From contig JAFDWI010000225.1 in the NCBI GenBank assembly GCA_018268545.1, positions 1-12,538 of the forward strand: a DNA stretch of 12,538 bases, in the 5' to 3' direction. A program made the translations under genes and the position numbers. Positions 6,479 to 12,538 of the stretch are shown piece after piece. Positions within the stretch are counted from its first letter, which is position 1, and each line of letters opens with the position of its first letter. This stretch comes from Actinomycetota bacterium. GTDB lineage: Bacteria; Actinomycetota; Acidimicrobiia; Acidimicrobiales; Iamiaceae. Under the pieces are notes generated by a model that worked only from the letters and a program-made list of their open reading frames with translations, ran no database searches and was not told where the DNA came from.

Positions 6479-7690
6479 TCAGTTCACCCACTGGGCCCAG
6501 GGGATCTGCCAATCCCCGTAGCCGTTCCACGGTTCGAGTTGGCGACCGGTGTTGATCACTTGGACTACGTCGCCCGTCATCGACAGGTTGTAGAACCATT
6601 CGGCGTTGTTGGGTGCTGCGTTGACGCACCCGTGCGAGACGTTCGCGTGCCCTTGTGCATCGACCGACCACGGGGCGGAGTGGACGTACTCGCCACTGTT
6701 CGAGATCCGGACGGCCCACTGCGCGTCGATGCGGTACCCGCCGGGTGAATTGACCGGAATGCCGATCGTCGAGGAATCCATGACGACCATCGCATCCTTT
6801 TCGTTCACGACGTGGATGCCGCTGCGGGTCTCCGTCGTGGGACCGGGGCGACCCGTCGAGATCGGGAACTGGTTGACCTGTTGACCGTTGACACTGACGG
6901 TCATGGTGTGGGCGGCCGCATCGACGACCGAGACGTGCGAATCGCCGATCGCGAAGTTCACCGTGCGACCATCGACACCCCACACGCCGCCGCCGACGCT
7001 CAGCCCCGCGAGTTGGATGCCGAGATGGACCTGGGTGTGGGCGGGCCAGTACGCCTGGGGTCGATAGTGCAGTTCGGAATCCGAGACCCAGTGCCAACCG
7101 CCGACCGTCGGGGGCTCACTCGTGACCTCGAGGCGGTCGGTGAGGGCCTTGTGCAGAATGGCGGGGATCGGCACGTTCGTCTTGACGATGATCGGCATCC
7201 CGACCCCGTAGGTCGAACCTTGCTCGACGTTCGTCGTCGTGTGGAGCTCGGTCTTCGGGGCACCGGTCGTGAAACTCCAGGCGTGGTTCGTCGTCCGGCC
7301 GTTCGCCCCGGCGACCGTTGCCGAGATCCGGTACCCGGTCGCGGGCGCGAAGTCCGACGGGCTCAACCAGCCGGTGTGCGCGGCGTCGAACGCACCGTCC
7401 CCGGGATCGGGCGCCTTGGATGCCGTGGCGGTCGGTGCGACGTCGACGGTCGTGAACTTGCCGTTCGTGACGGTCAGGCCGATCGGTGCATCGAGCGGCA
7501 CGTTCGTGGCGCCGTCGGTGATCGTCGCGGTGACCGTCGGTGCCGGAAGGGTCGTCGTCGGCGCCGCATGGGTGCTCGCGGCCCCCTTGGCAGCAGGTGA
7601 GCTGCTGCAAGCGGCGAGGAGGAACGCGAGCGCGACGAGGGCCGTCGCGATCGATCGTCCGTTTGCTCGGTTGGCGTTCATTCGGGACAT
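6479..7690 (-). CDS. lipoprotein L,D-transpeptidase (YkuD domain, mycobacterial LdtMt2-like)
   Basis: Forms 3-3 cross-links in peptidoglycan, or attaches proteins to it, outside the membrane. The 403-aa protein starts at ATG 7690, with GGAGGG (7694-7699) 3 nt upstream; ATG 7681 is an alternative. A lipoprotein signal peptide ends in LLAAC, giving lipidated Cys28, followed by a Ser/Ala/Pro/Thr-rich spacer. Two immunoglobulin-like domains occupy roughly 50-155 and 160-260. The catalytic domain (about 265-385) carries HSAPWS with His337 and SHGCVN with His353 and nucleophile Cys355, almost the same spacing and numbering as LdtMt2. The Trp-rich C-terminus (QIPWAQWVN) also resembles that group. 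It lies 67 bp downstream of the cupin gene on the same strand, with its own candidate -10, so it may be transcribed both alone and from the polysaccharide operon. Carbapenem-type beta-lactams are known inhibitors of the family. Confidence 0.93.
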   Translation of the reverse strand: MSRMNANRANGRSIATALVALAFLLAACSSSPAAKGAASTHAAPTTTLPAPTVTATITDGATNVPLDAPIGLTVTNGKFTTVDVAPTATASKAPDPGDGAFDAAHTGWLSPSDFAPATGYRISATVAGANGRTTNHAWSFTTGAPKTELHTTTNVEQGSTYGVGMPIIVKTNVPIPAILHKALTDRLEVTSEPPTVGGWHWVSDSELHYRPQAYWPAHTQVHLGIQLAGLSVGGGVWGVDGRTVNFAIGDSHVSVVDAAAHTMTVSVNGQQVNQFPISTGRPGPTTETRSGIHVVNEKDAMVVMDSSTIGIPVNSPGGYRIDAQWAVRISNSGEYVHSAPWSVDAQGHANVSHGCVNAAPNNAEWFYNLSMTGDVVQVINTGRQLEPWNGYGDWQIPWAQWVN

Positions 7691-7722
7691 CGACCCTCCA
7701 GTCTGCCCCTTCGGCACGCCAA

Positions 7723-7728
7723 AGGCTA
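7723..7728 (-). promoter_or_regulatory. candidate -10 element for the L,D-transpeptidase gene
   Basis: TAGCCT in GGTAGCCTTT on the minus strand, 32 nt before ATG 7690, in the 67-bp gap after the cupin stop. It would give a leader of about 25 nt containing the GGAGGG ribosome site. No good -35. Confidence 0.35.
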
Positions 7729-7757
7729 CCAGCCCATGGGTCGTCGACCCCGCGATG

Positions 7758-8132
7758 TCAGTCGATCCGGCCGTAGTCGTCGGCGAGACGCTCGATGTCG
7801 TCTTCGCCCAGGTAGGCACCCTGCTGCACCTCGACGAAGATCATCGGGACGTCCCCACGGTTCTCGATCCGGTGCGCCGCACCCAACGGGACGTCGATCG
7901 CCGAGCCGGTGGGCACCTCGGAGGACACGTCGTCGATGGTGACGGTGGCGACCCCGGCGACCACGAACCAGTGTTCGGCGCGCTGTCGGTGGCGTTGGTA
8001 GCTCAGGCGGGCTCCGGGTTCGACGGTGAGGCGTTTCACCTTGAATCCCTCGGCGGTCGCGTCCTCGAGCACCGTGTAGGAGCCCCAGGGGCGTTCGTCG
8101 TACTCACGCCCGGCGGCGTCCAGGGTGCTCAT
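7758..8132 (-). CDS. stand-alone cupin, mannose-6-phosphate isomerase type II domain
   Basis: A 124-aa single-domain cupin matching the C-terminal isomerase half of bifunctional PMI/GMP enzymes such as AlgA and WbpW. It shows RPWGSYTVLED (14-24), GFKVKRLTVEPGARLSYQRH (29-48), RAEHWFVVAG (51-60), the second cupin motif GSAIDVPLGAAHRIEN (76-91) and the C-terminal EVQQGAYLGEDDIERLADDYGR that is diagnostic of this group. Expected role: interconversion of fructose-6-phosphate and mannose-6-phosphate, feeding GDP-mannose synthesis. In cupin motif 1 the usual His-x-His appears as His48-Arg-Gln50, so one common metal ligand is Gln; Glu53, His54 and His87 are kept. ATG 8132 overlaps the gmd stop (ATGA), so the frame opening further upstream to 8213 is not used. 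It is the third gene of rmd-gmd-cupin. Activity as isomerase rather than as an epimerase or binding cupin is inferred. Confidence 0.85.
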   Translation of the reverse strand: MSTLDAAGREYDERPWGSYTVLEDATAEGFKVKRLTVEPGARLSYQRHRQRAEHWFVVAGVATVTIDDVSSEVPTGSAIDVPLGAAHRIENRGDVPMIFVEVQQGAYLGEDDIERLADDYGRID

Positions 8133-9100
8133 GCGCGGCGCTCCGAACACAACTCGAGGTCCGCGTCGACCATCGTCGCGACGAGTTCGGGGAAGCTCAT
8201 CTTCGGTTCCCACCCGAGCTTGGCCTTCGCCTTTGCCGGATCACCGATCAGCAGGTCGACCTCGGCCGGGCGCATGTAACGCTCGTCGGTCACCACGTGA
8301 TCCTCGTAGTTCAACCCGACGTGTCCGAACGCAAGCTCACAGAACTCTCGGACCGAGTGGGTCTCGCCCGTTGCCACGACGTAGTCGTCGGGCTCGTCCT
8401 GCTGCAGCATCCGCCACATCGCTTCGACGTAGTCGCCCGCGAAGCCCCAGTCACGCTGGGCATCGAGGTTCCCGAGTGCCAACTCCTGTTGTTGTCCGAG
8501 CTTGATCCGTGCGACCGCATGGCTGATCTTGCGGGTCACGAACTCGAGCCCGCGCCTGGGCGACTCGTGGTTGAACAGGATCCCCGAAGAGGCGTGCAGA
8601 CCGTAGCTCTCGCGGTAGTTGATCGTGATCCAGTGGCCGTACACCTTGGCGACCCCGTAGGGACTACGCGGGTACAACGGCGTCGTCTCGCTCTGGGGGA
8701 CGTCCTGGACCTTACCGAACATCTCCGACGAGGACGCCTGGTAGAAGCGGATCGACGGATCGGCGAGGCGGATCGCGTCGAGGACCCGGGTGACACCCAG
8801 CGCCGTGGTCTGCCCGGTGAGCACCGGTTGGTTCCACGACGTCTGGACGAACGACTGCGCGGCGAGGTTGTAGACCTCGTCGGGCGCGTGTTCGCGGACG
8901 ATGTTGACGAGCGAGAGCTCGTCCAGCAGGTCGCCCGACGCGAACGTGATCCGATCCTGCATGTGCGCGATGCGTTCGAAGTTGACCGTGGAGGACCGAC
9001 GGACCATGCCGATCACCTCGTAGCCCTTGTCGAGGAGCAGTTCGGCGAGGTACGAGCCGTCCTGGCCGGTGATCCCGGTGATGAGTGCACGTTTGGTCAT
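8129..9100 (-). CDS. gmd: GDP-mannose 4,6-dehydratase
   Basis: Converts GDP-D-mannose to GDP-4-keto-6-deoxy-D-mannose using bound NADP, in the cytosol. The 323-aa product is full length for the family. It has TGITGQDGSYLAE at 8-20, the family variant of the Rossmann motif; GMVRRSSTVNFERI (31-44), which contacts the cofactor and partner subunit; NLAAQSFVQTSW (78-89); the catalytic SSSEMFG (123-129) with Glu126, the usual Thr being Ser124; and SPYGVAK with Tyr148 and Lys152. ILFNHESPRRG, NLDAQRDWGFAGDYVEAMW and the late RPAEVDLLIGDPAKAKAKLGW block are near-invariant Gmd signatures. ATG 9100 is preceded by AGGAC at 7-nt spacing. The gene lies 49 bp after rmd and overlaps the cupin by ATGA. The product could feed D-rhamnose, L-fucose or other 6-deoxyhexoses; the neighbour points to D-rhamnose. 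Confidence 0.96.
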   Translation of the reverse strand: MTKRALITGITGQDGSYLAELLLDKGYEVIGMVRRSSTVNFERIAHMQDRITFASGDLLDELSLVNIVREHAPDEVYNLAAQSFVQTSWNQPVLTGQTTALGVTRVLDAIRLADPSIRFYQASSSEMFGKVQDVPQSETTPLYPRSPYGVAKVYGHWITINYRESYGLHASSGILFNHESPRRGLEFVTRKISHAVARIKLGQQQELALGNLDAQRDWGFAGDYVEAMWRMLQQDEPDDYVVATGETHSVREFCELAFGHVGLNYEDHVVTDERYMRPAEVDLLIGDPAKAKAKLGWEPKMSFPELVATMVDADLELCSERRA

Positions 9101-9149
9101 GTGAGGTGTCCTGAACTGCCTTGTGGGGTGGTCATGAGCACGAGCGGCT

Positions 9150-10058
9150 TCACGTTGCCGTGAGGCGGTGGCGCCAGTCGTCGAGGAGATCCGCGAGCGT
9201 CCGGGACAGCGGGATCGAAGGTTCCCAGCCGGTCGCGTCGGTCAGTCTGGTGTGTTCTCCTCGCAGGACCGGTACGTCGACCGGCCGGAGGAGTTCGGGG
9301 TCCGTCACGAATCGCATGGGACGTTCCGCGTCGGCGAGGAGCTGTTCGGCAAGTTCCTGGGCGGCGACATCGCTTCCTGAACACACGTTGTAGACCTCGC
9401 CCGGGACGCCGTCGGTCATGATCATCCGGTACGCGCGCACCACGTCTCGCACGTCGGTGAAGTCACGGCGGGCCGACAGGTTGCCGATCGGGATCTCGTC
9501 GGAACCGTCGAGTTCGTTCCGGGCGATCCTCGAGGCGAGCGCGGAGGCGACGAACTTGTCGGTCTGGCCGGGCCCGAGGTGGTTGAACGCACGGACGCGA
9601 AGGGTCTTGAGGCCGCGGCCGAGAAATGCCTGGAGTGCCAGGAAATCGGCGGCGACCTTCGATGCGGCATAGGGGGACACCGGTCGCAGGGGCGTGTTCT
9701 CGGTGATCGGAAGGTTCGCCTCGGCCACCGATCCGTAGACATCAGCGCTCGAGACGATGAGCACCCGGTCGACGCCGGCGTCGAGGGCCGCGAGCAACAC
9801 GTTCAACGTGCCGTCCGCGTTGACGCGGAACGCGGTCGCCGGATTCGCCCACGACGCACCGACGTCCGCCCAACCGGCAAGGTGGTAGATCACCTCGGGC
9901 CGAAGGTCGCCGAGAAGCTTCGCGACGCCGCCGACGTCGGTGATGTCGAGGCCGTCGATCGTCGGGTCGGTCACGAGGACCGTGTCACCACTGGCCTCGA
10001 GGTGGGTGATCAGGTGTGCACCGACGAATCCGCCGGCTCCGGTGATCAAGGCTTTCAC
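9150..10058 (-). CDS. rmd: GDP-4-dehydro-6-deoxy-D-mannose reductase (GDP-D-rhamnose forming)
   Basis: Extended SDR of 302 aa predicted to reduce the Gmd product at C4. TGAGGFVGAHL (6-16) is the NAD(P)-binding motif, HLAGWADVGASWANP (59-73) follows, and the catalytic set is VSSADVYG (102-109) with Ser103/Ser104, Tyr130 and Lys134 in SPYAASK. RAFNHLGPGQ (156-165), SARRDFTDVRDVVRAY, GEVYNVCSG and the late RPVDVPVLRGEHTRLTDATGWEP block are characteristic of RMD-type reductases rather than of L-fucose synthase, which epimerises first. Start GTG 10058 is the only candidate that keeps the full glycine-rich motif; no strong ribosome site is present, and a small GC hairpin occupies the place where one would lie. 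It heads the minus-strand rmd-gmd-cupin operon, divergent from wzm. GDP-6-deoxy-D-talose as product cannot be excluded by sequence alone. Confidence 0.88.
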   Translation of the reverse strand: MKALITGAGGFVGAHLITHLEASGDTVLVTDPTIDGLDITDVGGVAKLLGDLRPEVIYHLAGWADVGASWANPATAFRVNADGTLNVLLAALDAGVDRVLIVSSADVYGSVAEANLPITENTPLRPVSPYAASKVAADFLALQAFLGRGLKTLRVRAFNHLGPGQTDKFVASALASRIARNELDGSDEIPIGNLSARRDFTDVRDVVRAYRMIMTDGVPGEVYNVCSGSDVAAQELAEQLLADAERPMRFVTDPELLRPVDVPVLRGEHTRLTDATGWEPSIPLSRTLADLLDDWRHRLTAT

Positions 10059-10067
10059 GAGACCGAC

Positions 10068-10083
10068 GACCCCCGGTGGGGTC
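10068..10083 (-). other. hairpin in the rmd leader
   Basis: GACCCC (10068-10073) and GGGGTC (10078-10083) form a 6-bp stem with a 4-nt loop. On the minus strand it ends 9 nt before GTG 10058 and holds the only G-rich stretch that could act as a ribosome site. It may modulate rmd translation or be incidental. Confidence 0.3.
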
Positions 10084-10160
10084 CGCCGACGAGCACGCGC
10101 CGAGCCGACGCGGTCCGCCGGTTCGTTTCGATCGTCGGTACCGTCCGAGGCATCCGGTCG

Positions 10161-10166
10161 AGTCTA
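10161..10166 (-). promoter_or_regulatory. candidate -10 element for rmd-gmd-cupin
   Basis: TAGACT on the minus strand (TANNNT), about 102 nt before GTG 10058, implying a leader of about 95 nt that includes the 10068-10083 hairpin. No convincing -35. Confidence 0.3.
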
Positions 10167-10264
10167 GGAAATCCGTCGACCCGACCCGGGTATCGAAGCG
10201 GATGCGCCTCACCACGGCGTCGAGCCCGGTGCCGCGGTGATGTCGTGGCGGCGAGGGTCGGAGG

Positions 10265-10270
10265 TAGTGT
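10265..10270 (+). promoter_or_regulatory. candidate -10 element for wzm-wzt
   Basis: TAGTGT in GGTAGTGTGG, 74 nt before ATG 10345. A GTG codon lies 9 nt downstream (10280), so the transcript might begin at or near a start codon out of frame with wzm. No good -35. Confidence 0.35.
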
Positions 10271-10344
10271 GGTCTGCTCGTGATCGCCGGAGCCCGTGGG
10301 TTCACCGGTGTCCCCGGTCGAACGACGAAGGAGTGTGCCGGTCC

Positions 10345-11325
10345 ATGTCCCATCAAGCGTCGGCCGCAGCCACCACCGATGTTCTCGACATCGGTGTCGA
10401 TGCCGACCGCGAACGACGCCGGGCTCAGCTCCGGACGACCGAGATCTCGACCCGTCCGGGAGCCATCCAACGCATCCGCGACGTCTGGCGCTATCGGGAA
10501 CTGCTGGTCAACCTCGTTCGCAAGGAACTGAAGGTCAAGTACAAGAATTCGATCCTGGGGTTCTTGTGGAGCCTGTTGAACCCGGCGTTGCAGTTGACGG
10601 TGTATTCGTTCGCGTTCGGCGTGTTGTTCAAGTCCGGCATTCCGACGTTCGCGATCTTCTTCATCTGCGGGCTGCTCCCGTGGACGTTCTTCACGAGCGG
10701 TCTCTCCAGTGGTGCGTCCTCGGTGGTCGCGAACGCCCAGCTCGTGAACAAGGTGTGGTTCCCCCGTGAGATCCTGCCGCTCGCGGCGATCGGGGCGGCG
10801 CTCGTGCACTGGTTCCTCCAGTCGATCGTCATGGTGTTCGCCCTGGTGATCGTCATGCGTGCACCGGACTGGGCGTATCTGCCGTTGCTGATCCCGGCGA
10901 TCCTGGTGATGGTCACCTTCACCGCCGCGCTGGGCATCATGCTGAGCGCGATCAACGTTTACTTGCGCGACACACAACATCTTCTCGAACTCGTCCTGCT
11001 CGCCTGGTTCTGGGCGACGCCGATCGTGTGGCCCTTCCCGCTGATGGCCGCGAAGATCGCGCAGCACGGACTCCCGGGGAACCTCGTGATGCTCAACCCG
11101 GTCACCCCGGTGATCGTCACGTTCCAGCGGGCGCTCTACCACGAGCATGTCTGGGACGGCACGAAGATGGTGCACGGTGTCGCCATGGGCGGCGTGGTCC
11201 CGGCCGGTTCGGTCTGGTGGTATCTCCGGAACCTCGTGATCGCCGGCATCGGCGCACTGGTGTTGCTGTGGATCGCGCTGCGCGTGTTCGGGCGCCTCGA
11301 GGACGATTTCAGTCAGGAGATCTGA
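10345..11325 (+). CDS. wzm: polysaccharide ABC transporter permease (Wzm/TagG type)
   Basis: Membrane subunit that passes undecaprenyl-linked polysaccharide across the cytoplasmic membrane. Of 326 aa, the first 40 are polar and probably disordered. The conserved amphipathic entry IRDVWRYRELLVNLVRKELKVKYKNSILGFLWSLLNP (44-80) is the hallmark of the Wzm/TagG/RfbA permeases. Six membrane segments are visible near 72-95, 101-121, 145-170, 178-203, 212-232 and 295-316, with NKVWFPREILPL (135-146) and AINVYLRDTQHLLELVL (202-218) as the usual cytoplasmic coupling motifs, LNPVTPVIVTFQRALY (250-265), and a C-terminal FGRLEDDFSQEI. The frame opens upstream, but ATG 10345 is chosen because AAGGAG (10328-10333) lies 11 nt before it and the in-frame GTG 10333 would overlap that site. 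wzt follows after 7 bases. Confidence 0.92.
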   Translation: MSHQASAAATTDVLDIGVDADRERRRAQLRTTEISTRPGAIQRIRDVWRYRELLVNLVRKELKVKYKNSILGFLWSLLNPALQLTVYSFAFGVLFKSGIPTFAIFFICGLLPWTFFTSGLSSGASSVVANAQLVNKVWFPREILPLAAIGAALVHWFLQSIVMVFALVIVMRAPDWAYLPLLIPAILVMVTFTAALGIMLSAINVYLRDTQHLLELVLLAWFWATPIVWPFPLMAAKIAQHGLPGNLVMLNPVTPVIVTFQRALYHEHVWDGTKMVHGVAMGGVVPAGSVWWYLRNLVIAGIGALVLLWIALRVFGRLEDDFSQEI

Positions 11326-11332
11326 GCCCGAC

Positions 11333-12538
11333 GTGACCGCCGCGATCGAGATCATCGACGTCACCAAGAAGTTCCGCCTGTATCAGGAGAAGATGCAGTC
11401 GGCGAAAGAACGCATCATCAAGTTCGGCCGCGTCCCCTACGAGGACTTCTACGCGCTCCGCAACGTGACGTTCGAGGTCGCCGAAGGGACCACGACCGGT
11501 CTGCTCGGCCACAACGGGTCGGGCAAGTCGACGCTGCTCAAGTGCGTCGCCGGAACGATGCGTCCGACCGAGGGGATCATCCGCACCCGCGGTCGAGTCG
11601 CCGCGCTGTTGGAGTTGGGCGCCGGATTCCACGGCGACCTCACCGGGCGCGAGAACCTCTACCTGAACGGCTCCATCCTCGGGTTCTCCAAGGCCGACGT
11701 GGACCGGATCTTCGACAAGGTCGTGGACTTCGCCGAGATCGCACCGTTCATCGACATGCAGGTCAAGCACTATTCGTCGGGGATGACCGCGCGCCTGGGG
11801 TTCGCGTTGGCGATCCACGTCGACCCCGACATCGTGCTGGTCGACGAGGTGCTGTCGGTCGGCGACGAGGCGTTCCAACGCAAGTGTCTCGAACGGGTCT
11901 CGGAGATGCAGGCCGAAGGGCGGACCATCCTGGTGGTCACCCACGCGGCGGACATGCTCCGTCAGATCTGTCAGCACGGGGTCGTGTTGGACCGAGGCGA
12001 GTTGATCGCCGACGACGAGCCCGGTCCCGCGATCCGTGCGTTCCGTGATTCGCTCATCCGCCGCGGTTTGGCCTTCGCCGAAGGGATCGAGGATCCCGAC
12101 GCGGAGCAGGTCGCGGAGCGACGGTTGACCAAGAAGGTGCGTTTCACCGAGGTCGCGATCGAGTATCCCGGCGGTCTGCCCCACATCGAACCGGGCCAAC
12201 CGCTCGGGATCCGCTGCGGCTACGAGGCGCCGGAGCGGGTCGACGACATCGTCTTCGCCATCAACATCTTCGACCCGTCGGGCAACCTCATCCTCGGGAC
12301 CAATTCGGACATCAACGGCGAGGACATCGACTACGTGGAGGGCGCCGGGGACGTGACGTTCGCATTCTCGTCGGTCCCACTGCTCGACGGTGACTATGAA
12401 TTCCAGGTCGGGATGCACGCGCACGAAGGCGAGGAATACGACCACTTCGAGGGCGACGAGCACATCCAGGTGATGAACCCCGGCCGTGCGATCGGGCGGG
12501 TCGCCTTTCCGCTGCATTTCGACCATCGGCGCGGGTGA
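11333..12538 (+). CDS. wzt: polysaccharide ABC transporter ATPase with C-terminal glycan-binding-type domain (Wzt)
   Basis: Cytosolic ATPase partner of Wzm, complete at 401 aa, its TGA being the last three bases of the window. Walker A GHNGSGKST is at 59-67, the family-typical LLELGAGFHGDLTGRENLYLNG follows near 92-113, the signature YSSGM is at 147-151, Walker B IVLVDE at 167-172 with LSVGDEAFQRKC after it, and the switch His at 204. Residues about 265-401 form an extra beta-rich domain (IEYPGGLPHIEPGQPLGIRCGYE, then VFAINIFDPSGNLILGTNS, LLDGDYEFQVGMHAHEG), like the Wzt C-terminal domain that recognises the finished, end-modified O-polysaccharide in Gram-negative systems. The short form used for mycobacterial galactan or teichoic acid lacks this domain. 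GTG 11333 begins 7 bases after the wzm stop, with AGGAGA (11315-11320) inside the wzm 3' end as ribosome site. Confidence 0.93.
   Translation: MTAAIEIIDVTKKFRLYQEKMQSAKERIIKFGRVPYEDFYALRNVTFEVAEGTTTGLLGHNGSGKSTLLKCVAGTMRPTEGIIRTRGRVAALLELGAGFHGDLTGRENLYLNGSILGFSKADVDRIFDKVVDFAEIAPFIDMQVKHYSSGMTARLGFALAIHVDPDIVLVDEVLSVGDEAFQRKCLERVSEMQAEGRTILVVTHAADMLRQICQHGVVLDRGELIADDEPGPAIRAFRDSLIRRGLAFAEGIEDPDAEQVAERRLTKKVRFTEVAIEYPGGLPHIEPGQPLGIRCGYEAPERVDDIVFAINIFDPSGNLILGTNSDINGEDIDYVEGAGDVTFAFSSVPLLDGDYEFQVGMHAHEGEEYDHFEGDEHIQVMNPGRAIGRVAFPLHFDHRRG

Larger units (their letters stand above)
10059..10344. other. divergent rmd/wzm intergenic region (286 bp)
   Basis: This is the largest gene-free stretch. 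It holds the small hairpin near rmd, a candidate -10 for each direction (10161-10166 minus, 10265-10270 plus) and the wzm ribosome site (AAGGAG, 10328-10333). I see no protein-like frame, tRNA or direct repeat array in it. The layout fits co-regulation of sugar-nucleotide synthesis and export from one control region. Confidence 0.6.

Noticed and set aside
7758..8213. Longer cupin frame starting at 8213
   Set aside because: The extra N-terminus overlaps the gmd C-terminal coding region in another frame and is low in family similarity; ATG 8132 with ATGA coupling is the natural start.
9097..9135. A 12-codon minus-strand mini-ORF whose TGA overlaps the gmd ATG, a possible coupled leader peptide
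   Set aside because: No ribosome site before its ATG, and an ORF this short arises easily by chance; gmd has its own AGGAC site.
9985..11367. A 460-codon minus-strand frame opposite wzm
   Set aside because: Composition is rich in Asp, Arg, Gln and His without a recognisable domain, while the plus strand encodes an obvious Wzm. It is a high-GC antisense shadow.
11309..12526. A 405-codon minus-strand frame opposite wzt
   Set aside because: No family features; the plus strand carries a complete ABC ATPase with all motifs.
1..12538. Search for tRNA, rRNA, CRISPR arrays, insertion sequences and attachment sites
   Set aside because: No cloverleaf-like, repeat-spacer or transposase-like signals were noticed on reading either strand. 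A covariance-model scan would be the decisive test for structured RNAs.

Overview
The window is 12.5 kb of GC-rich DNA, densely packed with genes, and looks actinobacterial. The reasons are the frequent GTG starts, the coenzyme F420 genes (fbiA/cofD and cofE), a mycobacterial-type lipoprotein L,D-transpeptidase, and the many long antisense shadow ORFs typical of very high GC. The absence of arabinogalactan/mycolate genes and the overall style would suit a lineage such as the Acidimicrobiia, but that placement is inference.

Left block, plus strand (1-4308): the 3' end of a GT4 glycosyltransferase, a sugar-1-phosphate nucleotidyltransferase of the GDP-mannose pyrophosphorylase type, a GalE-type epimerase, and a DrrA/DrrB-type ABC exporter (ATPase and permease). 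The spacing is tight (TGATG overlap, zero-gap junction), so it reads as one or two operons for nucleotide-sugar supply plus export of an unknown substrate.

Middle block (4314-6441): cofE and cofD/fbiA on the minus strand, overlapping by GTGA, convergent with the exporter. They build the F420 lactyl-phosphate core and its first glutamates. CofE is single-domain and lacks the C-terminal flavin reductase domain of mycobacterial FbiB. A short plus-strand orphan gene (122 aa) is divergent from fbiA; a perfect 12-bp inverted repeat flanks their shared promoter region.

Right block (6479-12538): on the minus strand, in transcription order, rmd, gmd, a stand-alone type II phosphomannose isomerase-like cupin and an L,D-transpeptidase lipoprotein; diverging from them on the plus strand, wzm and wzt, with a carbohydrate-binding-type C-terminal extension on Wzt. 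Rmd + Gmd + PMI domain + Wzm + Wzt is the core gene set of the ABC-transporter-dependent D-rhamnan (A-band/common polysaccharide) system of Pseudomonas, here in an apparently actinobacterial genome. Working model: mannose-6-P/mannose-1-P to GDP-mannose (cupin and the nucleotidyltransferase at 486), then GDP-4-keto-6-deoxymannose (Gmd), then GDP-D-rhamnose (Rmd), polymerisation by glycosyltransferases mostly outside the window, and export by Wzm/Wzt.

No tRNA, rRNA, CRISPR array, insertion sequence, attachment site or origin was seen. The only gene-free stretch near 300 bases is 10059-10344, between rmd and wzm; it holds candidate divergent promoters and a small hairpin.
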